The position numbers and the translations under genes were made by a program. A stretch of 64,000 bases of DNA from Cryoendolithus antarcticus. Taxonomy: Eukaryota; Ascomycota; Dothideomycetes; Cladosporiales; Cladosporiaceae. Where the stretch lies: positions 62,001 through 126,000 of the forward strand of contig NAJO01000062.1 of assembly GCA_002077065.1 (NCBI GenBank), given 5' to 3'. This document shows, piece after piece, positions 31,332-41,101 of this stretch. How positions within the stretch are numbered: the first letter of the stretch is position 1; each line of letters opens with the position of its first letter. Under the pieces are notes generated by a model. That model was not told the DNA's origin. It was given only the letters and a program-made list of their open reading frames with translations, and made no database searches.

Positions 31332-32061
31332 AATGGAGACGGGAGTATGAGACAGTGTGTAGTTTCGTAAGGAGGAGAAGGAGATGTAAGCAATGAGAAA
31401 CACCGGCTTACATGGTTCCTAGTCGAGCCATGCTTATGTGCTGATGTCCCCAAACCTGATACTATGCTCAGGGCAGTACACCTCCAGACCTCATTCAGCA
31501 GCGCCACGAACATGGCTGCTGCTGACACGAAGTCTGATAGCTGTGAGAACGCTCCAGCCGCTGCGCACCCAGGTCTGTAAGATGCATGACTTTCGGCAAT
31601 CAGCACTAGAAGAACACGGTCCCACGAATCTGTTGGCGTAGACAAGCTTCTGGCTTGCATTTCTTATCTCGGCGTGCCACGTGTGAAGTATGCAAGCGAC
31701 GCGCTACCGACTAGACCGCACTATAGCATTGTGGTGGCTGGCTTAGTAGGCGAGATGGTGCCATGTTTACCGGACTTCACACCTCACGTGAAGGGGTCTC
31801 GCCTCCCACATGTCACTCTCGAGAAGTGTCGGGAAAGGATCTGCATTCACCAATACCGACACAAGGGTTACTGTACACCTCCCCGTCTGACTGTGGCAAC
31901 GATGTTGTTATGGCTTCCTGAGGGAGTCGGAGAGACCCGCATGACATTGATTACAAACAGGTAATTGGCTGGACCTCCGCAGCCGCAATCTGGATGGTAC
32001 AGTATCACAAAAGGTCTGGCACATTCCTCGATCATACCGCGCAGCAGCGACCTAGCGTAGG
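31332..32061. other. Promoter region of the oxoamine synthase gene
   Basis: No supported gene. It contains two E-boxes (31678-31683 and 31785-31790), annotated separately, and the 3' end of the second monooxygenase. Confidence 0.5.
31678..31790. promoter_or_regulatory. Pair of CACGTG E-boxes
   Basis: CACGTG lies at 31678-31683. A second copy at 31785-31790 sits inside the 8-bp palindrome TCACGTGA. They are 107 bp apart and about 350-460 bp upstream of the oxoamine synthase ATG. This suits bHLH-factor control; untested. Confidence 0.35.
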
Positions 32062-33702
32062 TCAGACAAAGCTCAAGATACCCTTCTTGTGCTCGACATC
32101 GACGACCACCCATTCATCAGCTTTCGCACTCAGCGCTCCACCATCTATCTTTTGCCCGCCGTCAGGATATTTCCGAATGTTCTCCACCGCCCATCGGGTC
32201 TCTGCATCAAGTACAGGCGGATGCCTACCTTCGCCGGTCAGCAAAGGCAAACCCGCGATGTTATACAACTCGCGGAAGTAGTCAAGCGTCTCTTCGTTTT
32301 CCCAAGGTATATCATGAAATTTCTTGTGGTCGCGGAGACAGCGCTCTTCGCGTTCTCGCTGCCACGTCAGCATTGACTCCTTATCTGGGAGCGGTTTGTG
32401 ACTTCGTCCAGCGAAAATTCGTGCAAGAGCCACGGCTTGATACTCGAATGAACGGAAAGTCAGTGTGCGTGGCATACCGATCAAGCCCAGGGTAGGATGG
32501 TCGACGAAGAACGTGTGTAGATAGCTTCGGTCGAGTCGGTGTGCACTGTAGGACCATAAGGGCGCGTTGTACTTAGTGTCCCACCAGGGGAACGAGGGTT
32601 GGTAGCCTGTGCAGTAGATGACATGGTCGATGTCATCGCTGGCTAGCACTGTGCCATCGGCGAATGTAATGCTACCAACTTCATGAAACGAGGTGATCAC
32701 GGGTTTCCATTCGATGCCCGATGGAGGCTCCGGACCGTCCCAGCGGCTCTTTGAGCGTCGCGACTGGTAGAGCGGTGACTTGACGGTCTTTGCGAGCATA
32801 GTGGAGATGTCGATCCCAGATGCTGAGTTACCGATTATGAGCACACGCTTGTCTGCATAAGCATGGGCAGACTGGAACGACTTCGAATGAAAGACCTTTC
32901 CAGGGTATTTGGTCATGTAAGCCGCAAGTCCTGGGACCGAAGGAATGAACGGTACGGTATAGTGACCATTAGCAATGATTAACGCGTCGAATGTCTTGGC
33001 CCACCACTCATCAACACCTCGCTCTGGGTTGGGGCGACGAAGCGTCAGCTCCCAACGCTCCCTGGGTAGCTTCTTCACGTGTTCAACAGTGGTGTTCAGG
33101 CTGAGAAACGCGTCTGTGCGGTTGTAGGTGAAGTAGTCTTGTATACACTGCTTTGGGATCCAGTGAGGAACGAATGGCGAATACGGATAGGGTCGATCTG
33201 AGAAGGCCATTGCGATTGCTGGTACATTAGTACTGCATCTCTGTGCGTAAGTATGCATGCCATCCTGTACGCATGGAAAAGTCACTCACGTCAGTCCGGC
33301 ATACACTGGAGTCTGGGCATATCGCTCTTGTGAATTGGTATTGGTGGTGGCGGGTAGCGCACTAGGCAATCGCAATGGAGGATCCAGGTCAGGCGCCAGA
33401 TGGCCAGGTGCTGGCTGTAACGGCGTTCCTGGGTTGGCGTCGTAGATCCTGATCTGTCAGGTGATGTGCCCGCGGTACGAGACCAGGTTCATCGACTGAC
33501 CAAGTTCCCCCTGGCGTCTCTCTCCGCTCGAACACACGGATCCTATCGAAGTAGCTCTCGGCGCGCAATGCCGCAGCTGCAGCGGCGCCTACATAAGTTC
33601 TTTCAGTTCCAAGTCCTCTTATTGCATAGATCTAGGCTCACCAGACGCCCCTGCTCCGATGACTGCCACGGATCTAATTCTAGCTTTATTGTCCAACACC
33701 AT
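32062..33702 (-). CDS. Flavin-containing monooxygenase (FMO family)
   Basis: Four exons, 33702-33642, 33588-33501, 33448-33290 and 33232-32062, give 492 residues. The introns are 53, 52 and 57 nt. Splicing rebuilds the FAD site VAVIGAGASGAAAA across intron 1, GGTWIYDANPG across intron 2 and GLTTNVPAIAM across intron 3. Later motifs are the FMO fingerprint YPGKVFHSKSF, the NADPH site LIIGNSASGID and YCTGYQP. It is an NADPH-dependent oxygenase that in this family oxidises soft nucleophiles such as amines or thiols; the substrate is unknown. It sits tandem with, and about 730 bp upstream of, the oxoamine synthase gene on the same strand, and divergent from ORM. It is unlike the other FMO of this window in size and fingerprint, so not a recent duplicate. 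Confidence 0.93.
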
Positions 33703-34817
33703 CGTGGAAACGGGACACGCTGCCAAGCAGAAGTTACTGAACTGTAGGTGGATGTACAAAGTGATCGTGATGTAGGATGGAAAACGGTAAACGTCCTATG
33801 CCTTACCCATTGCCGCTAAACTCAAGTGCTTAGCAACATAAGAAACGCCGTATCCACCACTTCAACGAGTGCCAGGCGTAAGCCAAGTGCCCAGTTGTAG
33901 GATGCACAGCGGATCCGGATCACGCCAACGACTTGCAGATCACGACATCGTAGCTCTCGAGCTCTCCGACAATGCATCGATTCAGCTGTACATGAGCTGC
34001 CTCTGCGTGTCCTGCTGAAGACACATCAAGTGCATGTGAATAGGGTCGCCGGTGCCGTCTGCTATCGACCACGCGAGGGAAGGTCCGGTATCCATGTCCC
34101 TTCTAAGGTGGTATGGTGCCCTGTGAACACGTGTGGAAGTCATTTCAGTCTATCCGGCATTAAGGCAGCGAGAAAGGCACAGAGTAGGAGATCGAGAGTC
34201 CCGTAGTATCCGAGCATGGATACTGTTTTCAGCACAGCAGACTGTAGATGAAGGTCCCATCAGCAATGGCGAAGCTGTGGGAAGCAGGCGAAAGATCCCC
34301 TTTGGTGCATGCACAATAATGATCTAGCCTTATGGGGCTCGGATATAGAGTTATCCAGGGACAGTGACAGCACAGGGCGCTCGGCCCATCAACTTCGAAG
34401 TTGGCCCAAAGACCAGATTAAACAGTTGCCCAGCTTGCATTTGCAGTATTGGTACAGTAAATACAGCGAGAGCGCTCAGTGCATTGCGTTGAGTCGGAAA
34501 CCACTGGGATACCGCCACCAGCATTGCATGCACCATCACTCCACCACCCATACCCGCCGCGCCAACGAAAGCCACGCAACCACCTCATATCCCATCACAA
34601 ATCGCTTCCGCCCATGATCCCGCTCACCTTGCGGAGCTCGAGACCGGACAGCTGTAAGCAAACGTTTGCTCCAACATCATCATCCATACCTGCCCGGGAT
34701 TTCAGCAATACCGGCAAACTGTCTTCAACGGTGCTCCAACGCGGTGGCCTGACCTTCGCCGAAGGCGTCAACATGGACAGGTCAGGGCCGCTATGCGTGA
34801 AGTCGGCTGAAATCAAG
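33703..34817. other. Divergent region between FMO and ORM genes
   Basis: 1.1 kb. Most shows no gene. A minus-strand frame at 34351-34575 resembles a piece of an MFS transporter and is listed separately. The last 200 bp serve as the ORM leader and promoter. Confidence 0.5.
34351..34575 (-). pseudogene. Possible MFS transporter remnant
   Basis: A frame of about 74 codons without an ATG at its start, preceded in frame by a stop four codons upstream. It reads GAAGMGGGVMVHAML, VSQWFPTQRNALSALAVF and a further hydrophobic stretch. Gly-rich helix, then SQWFPxxR, then a new helix is how transmembrane segments 4-5 look in many fungal MFS carriers. No flanking MFS sequence is visible. It may be a decayed fragment or a chance frame; certainty is low. 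Confidence 0.25.
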
Positions 34818-35485
34818 ATGAGCGCGAACGACATGGAGAGGCGACGAAGGCGGAGGAGCAGCAGTCTGATGTATCAGGAGCCACCGGAGAGCCTGGAACA
34901 CCAGAGCGATCAGAAGATAAACCCAAATCTGAATGCGCAATGGGTGAACGCGAAAGGTCAGTCGCTCAGACGTTGCTTCAGTCGGGAGCTGTGGCAAAGT
35001 ACTGATATCACACCAGGCGCCTGGGTAATCCACATAGTTCTCATCCTCCTCCTGAAGATCATCTACGACATAGTCCCCTCCATGTCGCAGGAGACCTCCT
35101 GGACCCTCACCAATATCTCCTACATGTTCGGCAGCTATCTGATGTTCCACTGGGTGCGAGGAGTACCGTTCGAATTCAATGCAGGGGCATATGACAATCT
35201 AAATATGTGGGAACAAATCGACAACGGAGATCAGTACACACCGGCAAAGAAGTTCTTGCTGGCAGTGCCTATATGCTTGTTCCTCGTGAGCACTCATTAC
35301 ACGCACTACGATTTGACGTACTTCATGATCAACTTCCTCGCGACGTTGGCGGTGGTGGTCCCGAAACTACCTGCTGTAAGTAAACACGTCCCACTGGCAA
35401 GCGGAAAGCTCAGGACTGACACCTATCGTAGCTCCACCGCATGCGATTTGGCTTCTTCAACTACGAGCCAGCGGACTACAGATAG
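34818..35485 (+). CDS. ORM/ORMDL sphingolipid regulator
   Basis: Exons 34818-34956, 35017-35375 and 35432-35485 give 183 residues. Introns are 60 and 56 nt. It carries the ORMDL core: NLNAQWVNAKG then AWVIHIVLILLLKIIYD (joined over intron 1), SQETSWTLTNISYMFGSY, HWVRGVPFE and NMWEQIDNGDQYT, with four membrane segments. In yeast and animals Orm proteins sit in the ER and inhibit serine palmitoyltransferase by binding Lcb1/Lcb2, with control by phosphorylation of the N-terminus. Here the N-terminus is RRRRRRSSSLMYQ-like, a likely kinase target. The start at 34818 has A at -3; a second ATG at 34833 is an alternative. The 60-nt first intron is in frame and free of stops, so retention would insert 20 residues. 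Confidence 0.95.
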
Positions 35486-36376
35486 CTCGCTCGACCATTT
35501 GCACAAATTTACTACGGCGTTCATTCAATTTGGGGATTAAAAGGGTCGTGGCCCACCTGCACACTGCAGAGGCAATGGGAATGGTCATTCGTGTGCTACT
35601 GCGTTTCGTTCGACGGTCTATGGTGACTGCGGACATGCACTCCTTTCGAGATACCACTGCTGCATCCGACTGCTATCAGTCGAAGTGTATTGATATGGCT
35701 GGCTATGAAGACTGAGTTCCGTGCAACATTCAGCTTTTAGGCCTGTCACTCCACCTGCAGCAATAATGAAGGCCGTTGCAACGCGTGAACCAAATATTGA
35801 GATGTGGCACCACGTGAGCGGAGTTTGGTAATGCCGTTGAAGAAGTAGAGTTGTCGTCTGTGCGGTGCGGTGCCACGCCATGCGCTGCGATGCGGTGTTC
35901 ACTATCTCGGCCATACGTCGCTCGATGCTGACTACGACAAAATCGTTGCGCAAAACACTCAGAGGCGCAACTTTACTTACCCCTGACAAGCAAACTCATC
36001 CATATCGCACCATAGCAGTTCGCATCCTGCATGCTGCAGTCTTGCGCAATTGCTCCGTCATGTTATTCTGGGACGCAGCCAAGAACTCCGGATGCTGAAT
36101 GCCGAATAGTGTTCTAGGCCACGCTATCTTGGCCAATTGTGAAGTAACGTGATCGCTAAACTGCCTGTGCGCCTTCTTCCTTTCGACTGCATCTGTGTTG
36201 CTGTGTTGTCTCAACAAGTGATGTCGGAGTGAGTCGTCACGCCCTTGGTGCTCCAGTCAGCCAGTCGAGCCGCACAAAGCAGGGGTCCAGCGGACTTCGG
36301 GAGCTAGGTCGATTGCCGCGCCGCGTGTAGAGTGTGCAGTCAGCTTGTGCAGCACGGCACTGCAGCGTCCTTAGGC
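35486..36376. other. Intergenic region, ORM to Prp24-like
   Basis: No gene supported; a minus-strand frame at 35618-35989 lacks an ATG and a recognisable motif. A short GC-rich near-repeat of TGCGGTGC occurs around 35858-35895. Confidence 0.5.
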
Positions 36377-39300
36377 ATGGACATCAATCGACTACTCTCG
36401 CCTGATGTCGGAGTCTCGAATGCTGGAGGACCGACAGAAGATCAAGGGCCTCCTAGGAAACGCCGACGACCCACCATTGGAAGCAAACGCACTGCCTCCA
36501 CGCTCAGTCAAGGCCAGACACTCGAGGCAGACGGTGGTGTGACGGACTCCCGCCCTTCGCCGAGGACCTCGAATGGATCTGTGTCGAATCAACAAGCTGT
36601 CTACAACAGCGTAATCTCGCCTCCTGGCTTTCGACCGCTGCACCCTCCGTCAGCGAGTGCAGAGATTTCGCAATCATGGGGTGCATCTTCTGAAGCACCG
36701 CAACGACCTCCCTTGGCGCATCGCCATCCTTCCCACCCCTCGTCAAATTCACAGCAGCATGAGGTGACGTCTGGTAAGTGTAACTCTTCGAGTGTTGCGG
36801 AAGGTGCTGAGAGCACGGCTGATCCCGCTTCGCGCCTTCCAGATCCTCAGCGACAAACGTCTTCGAGTACAGGACACACCACATCATCAGACTCATTACG
36901 TTCGCCAACATCAGCTCTTCGTTCATCTGCTGCACCACCCATCTCGCGCGGCATCTCCGCGCAATCACTAGCTGATCTCACCATGGCGGAGGCTCCGGCG
37001 CAAACGCCGCCACCTCGGTCTATCACTTCAAATGCGCTCACCGAAGCAGAGGCGCAGACTGTCAATGACTTACTGACCTATCTCGGCGAGCACTCCTATG
37101 CCTACGACTCGCACGTTCAACTTATCAACCTAATGCACAAAGGGTTGATCACGCACGTGCACGGAGACGGTGGCGAGACATCACGTAGCCCTCACGACTA
37201 TGGACTGCTAGCTGATCTGCGCCAGGCGCGCGAAGCTATGGACTCACGCTTCGCAATCGGGGAGGATCTATGGACAGACTGGCTTTCTGACGAGATCATC
37301 ATCGCAAAGGCCAGTGACGGTGAAGCGCGCATTTCCGTGATGGAGCTGTGTCAGAAGGCTACGCAGGACGAGCCCATGTCAGTCCGTATCTGGCAGGTGT
37401 ATGCAGACTGGATCGAGTCAAATTACTCAGCATGTAATGACTTACCGGAGTTTGATCAGAGTGGTTGGAGTGAAGATGACAAGGAGCTTTGCAGGGAGCT
37501 GTTCACTCGAGACTTACTTCGCGGGGTACTTGAGAAAGCATCATCTGCAACACAGTGGCGCATCGACTCCGGCTACGTGCTCTTCAACCGCTACATGGCG
37601 ATCATCCAGGAGGATCTGCTAACAGCTGGTGCTGGCGAGTCAAGCGTCTTGAAACAATTGCAGAACCTCTACGTGGAGCGTCTCAAGTTGCCCAGTGCTG
37701 GATGGGAAGAGGTGGCGCAAATGTTTTGGCCAGTGATCTCGAAGATCCACGGCTCGCAGTGGGAGGCAGCCATGTCTCACATGAACGAGCTGGCAGCTCC
37801 GGCAAAGTCACAGATGGCATCACGAATGGAGAACGAAGCCAGACTGGAGCGCGCTATCGAGTCTGGAGATCAGACAGTGGCATTTGAGGAGTTCTCGCGC
37901 TGTTTGAAGTGGGAGAAGAAACAGAAGAGACGCGGAGTTCACGAGAGAGAACTGCTGTCAGCTCTCTACGAGCGCGCTCTGCTTCGATTCCCGACATACA
38001 CTGAGTGGTGGCTCGATTATGTGGATCATGTCATCAGTCAAATGCCGTCCTCGCACGATCCTTCGTCGTCTGCGTTGCCACTTCTTGAGCGAGCGACTCG
38101 CCATTGCCCATGGTCTGGCGAGCTCTGGGCAAGGCGCATTCTGAGGTCGGACGTGGAGCGCCTCCCATATGCAGAGATCGAAGCAATCAAGCACCGGGCC
38201 ACCAATTCAAGCTTGCTTGACGTTGGCGGCATGGAGGAGATGCTGCAAGTGTTGCTAGAGTGGTCCACTTACCTGAGGCGCAATGCCTTCACCTCCACGA
38301 GCTCCGAGGACGATCTCGATACTGCAGAGGTGGGCATCCGCATGGCGATCGAGGACGTGCAGCAGGCTGGCCGCAAAGTGTACGGCGAATCTTTCAAGGG
38401 CGATCCACTATACCGTCTCGAGAAGATTCATATGAAGTTCCTGCTGCAGGCGCGTCGCGTTGATGATGCGCGACATGTTTTGAGCTCACTGGCCTCGTCG
38501 CAGCAGAATTCTTTCGAGTTCTGGCAACTGTGGTACCATTGGGAGATCTTGCTATGGGGTCATGCACGGCTGAGTGACAGCCATCGTGTTGAGACCACCG
38601 AGACTGCACCTCAACTGGCTACTCAGGTCGTGGAGCAGATGCTGTCAGCGAAGCATATCGATGAGCCAGAGAAAGCTGTGGCACTATACGTCATGCACTT
38701 CCAACATAACGAGAGCGTCGAAAGCCTGCAGGCAGCTGGTATCGTTGCTCGAGAATATCGGCAGCGTACCACGATACGACGCGCGAAAGAGGCGGAAGAC
38801 CTTGCAATGCAGCAAGCGCAGCACCCAGCTACCAGTACTACTAGTATTGAAGAAGCACTACCATCCGCGAACGGCGAGAAGAGAAAACGTGAGGACGACG
38901 GTGGTGAGGTCAGGACTGACGCCAAGAAGTCGAAGACTCAGGACGCCGCCCTAATTACCAATGGCGACATCATTGATCCGATCGTAGCAGCTGCCAAACG
39001 AGATCGCGAGAACTGTACCATCACTCTCGTCGACGTTGCGACAGATGTCACGGAGGCGGATCTGAAGAAGTTCTTCCGTGATTGTGGCACCATCAAGGCA
39101 ACTAACATAGTGCCAGGCCATGTGAACGAGCTTAGCATAGCCACAGTCGAATTCGAGACTGTCGAGGACGTGATCACAGCCAAAACACGCGATGGCAAAA
39201 CCCTCAACGGCTCTGCAATCAGCATACGGAGCGGCAGCAGAAGTACTCTTTACGTTGCCAACTATCCGCCGGAGTATGATGAGACTGCAGTACGCAAGCT

Positions 39301-40402
39301 CTTTGACACGTACGGCGAGATCATCAGCGTGCGATTTCCGAGTCTGAAGTACGACAGCCGACGTCGCTTCTGCTATGTGCAAATGCTTTCTGGTCAGCAA
39401 GCGCAAGCGGCGCAAGATGCTATGGATGGTAAGATGCTGGACGGACAACATCGTTTGCTCGCCAAGATTTCTGATCCCGACGCCAAGAAGGATCGTTCTG
39501 GCGCTTCTGCGGAGGGAAGAGAGCTTTTCGTCAAGAACATCGACTTCACCGCGTCAGAGGTAGAGGTCAAGGAGTTCTTTGCTCAACATGGTACGGTCAC
39601 ATCCGTGCACCTGCTCAAGCGGACCGACGGAAAGAGGCTGGGGAATGGGTTCATATCATTTTCCACATCCGAGGAGGCACAGAAGGCAGTAGAAGCTACG
39701 AACAACAAGCCCCTACGTGATCGCGTCTTGCACGTCACAATAGCATCCGCTCGTGGAGGTGGAGTGGACAAAGCTCGCAAAGCCGACATCATCGTAAAGC
39801 ACTCTGCATCCCCCGAGCCGAGCTCAGCCAATGGACGACGCGCCTCTGATACTTCCATGGCATCGGGTACGCGGGATGCCGCCGTCGAAGAAGCAGCACA
39901 CAACGTACGCGAGCGTAAGGTTGCGATCCTGAATCTTCCCGACACGGTGAACGATGCTCGTGTTCGCGCTGTTATGGAGAAGCATGGTTCGATCAACAAG
40001 ATACAGTTACGGCGGGATCAGAACGCAGCTGTCGTCGAATTTGCGGACATTAAAGCTGCCTTCAACGTGCGTGCTGGTGTCGACTGCAGTGCGCTTGGTG
40101 CGGAAGTGAGAACTGGCGATGTCGCTGAGATCTTCGCGAAGGGCAGGAAAGGACCCGCCACCGGCGCTGGAGCTTTGGGCTTCAGTGGAATGAAACCAAG
40201 TACTGTTGCGCGACCCGGACAGCAGCGTGGAGGCAGGAGAGGTGGATTGGGGTTCAGAAGAGGCGGCGGTGCACCGAGCAGTGAGCCTCATGATGGCAAG
40301 AGTGCGGACGAGAAAGCAACACCTGTGAAAAGTAACGCTGCGTTCAGAGCCATGTTCGAGGAGAGCCGCGAAGTTGCGCCTGCCAAGGAGCATGGCGTTT
40401 AG
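36377..40402 (+). CDS. U6 snRNP recycling factor, Prp24/SART3 type
   Basis: Intronless, 1341 residues from the first ATG. A Ser/Pro-rich N-terminus is followed by a long helical HAT-repeat region (about 230-810; for example VRIWQVYADWIES and FEFWQLWYHWEILLW). Then come a nuclear-localisation-like KRKREDDG and four RRMs starting near 880, 955 (STLYVANYPPEYDE), 1048 (RELFVKNIDFTA) and 1180 (RKVAILNLPDTVND). A C-terminal SNAAFRAMF at 1319 matches the Lsm-binding SNxxFRxMF tail of yeast Prp24. HAT plus RRMs is the SART3 layout; yeast Prp24 lacks HAT repeats. The family anneals U4 to U6 snRNA and recycles U6 snRNPs. With U1-C it is the second spliceosomal gene in this window; no clustering is implied. 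Confidence 0.93.
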   Translation: MDINRLLSPDVGVSNAGGPTEDQGPPRKRRRPTIGSKRTASTLSQGQTLEADGGVTDSRPSPRTSNGSVSNQQAVYNSVISPPGFRPLHPPSASAEISQSWGASSEAPQRPPLAHRHPSHPSSNSQQHEVTSGKCNSSSVAEGAESTADPASRLPDPQRQTSSSTGHTTSSDSLRSPTSALRSSAAPPISRGISAQSLADLTMAEAPAQTPPPRSITSNALTEAEAQTVNDLLTYLGEHSYAYDSHVQLINLMHKGLITHVHGDGGETSRSPHDYGLLADLRQAREAMDSRFAIGEDLWTDWLSDEIIIAKASDGEARISVMELCQKATQDEPMSVRIWQVYADWIESNYSACNDLPEFDQSGWSEDDKELCRELFTRDLLRGVLEKASSATQWRIDSGYVLFNRYMAIIQEDLLTAGAGESSVLKQLQNLYVERLKLPSAGWEEVAQMFWPVISKIHGSQWEAAMSHMNELAAPAKSQMASRMENEARLERAIESGDQTVAFEEFSRCLKWEKKQKRRGVHERELLSALYERALLRFPTYTEWWLDYVDHVISQMPSSHDPSSSALPLLERATRHCPWSGELWARRILRSDVERLPYAEIEAIKHRATNSSLLDVGGMEEMLQVLLEWSTYLRRNAFTSTSSEDDLDTAEVGIRMAIEDVQQAGRKVYGESFKGDPLYRLEKIHMKFLLQARRVDDARHVLSSLASSQQNSFEFWQLWYHWEILLWGHARLSDSHRVETTETAPQLATQVVEQMLSAKHIDEPEKAVALYVMHFQHNESVESLQAAGIVAREYRQRTTIRRAKEAEDLAMQQAQHPATSTTSIEEALPSANGEKRKREDDGGEVRTDAKKSKTQDAALITNGDIIDPIVAAAKRDRENCTITLVDVATDVTEADLKKFFRDCGTIKATNIVPGHVNELSIATVEFETVEDVITAKTRDGKTLNGSAISIRSGSRSTLYVANYPPEYDETAVRKLFDTYGEIISVRFPSLKYDSRRRFCYVQMLSGQQAQAAQDAMDGKMLDGQHRLLAKISDPDAKKDRSGASAEGRELFVKNIDFTASEVEVKEFFAQHGTVTSVHLLKRTDGKRLGNGFISFSTSEEAQKAVEATNNKPLRDRVLHVTIASARGGGVDKARKADIIVKHSASPEPSSANGRRASDTSMASGTRDAAVEEAAHNVRERKVAILNLPDTVNDARVRAVMEKHGSINKIQLRRDQNAAVVEFADIKAAFNVRAGVDCSALGAEVRTGDVAEIFAKGRKGPATGAGALGFSGMKPSTVARPGQQRGGRRGGLGFRRGGGAPSSEPHDGKSADEKATPVKSNAAFRAMFEESREVAPAKEHGV

Positions 40403-41101
40403 TACGATACACGAAGGAATGTAAGACTATGGAGAGCTAGAAGAGCAAATTGCAGATACATTCCGCCATCGGAGGCCGCTGCGTGATGAAAGAGCTAGTA
40501 GCCGCGATACCCTTCTTTGCCGCACGGGACTGAATCTGCTGTCAAGCACTATTCCAGGCCAAGCATCCACGGCCGAGCTAAAAGCTTCATGCAGAGCCTA
40601 AAGATCGACATCAACACTCCCAACGTCACTCTTGCTCGCTTTGCACAACATATCCCCGCCTTGAAATGGATCTCTGCACCCCGCTTTTACACGTATCCCG
40701 ATCGATCATTTCAACAAGGTCGTGCTGCTCCAAGTGCCGCATTGAGTCCCCGCCATGACGGCAGTTGACCTGCTTCTTCCACGGACATCTGGTACGCTTA
40801 GTGACGAGCTGTGTACCACATGCCAGAGAAGCGAGCTTGCCGCACGATCCGTCGCTTCAACACAAGTCTCACCGTGCTTTCACCGGAGTGTGAGCACGTC
40901 AGGAAGCGTGACATGGTGCCCACATCAATTGCACAGCTTGCGGTACCAGTTCGATCTGGCGAATGTGGAGCTATTTCGCTAGCTGTATGACGAGCCGATG
41001 GTGATCACTTGTACGACTACATGTTGACAGGCATAAGTATCTTTCCCCGCGACTCTCTCATTCAGGAACTTCGTTATTCTCCTTCACTACCCATAAGCAA
41101 C
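40403..41101. other. Intergenic region upstream of oxalate decarboxylase
   Basis: No supported gene; small frames at 40517-40768 and 40755-40982 show no motif. It presumably carries the oxalate decarboxylase promoter. Confidence 0.5.

Noticed and set aside
35618..35989. Minus-strand 123-codon frame downstream of ORM.
   Set aside because: No ATG at its start and no recognisable motif.
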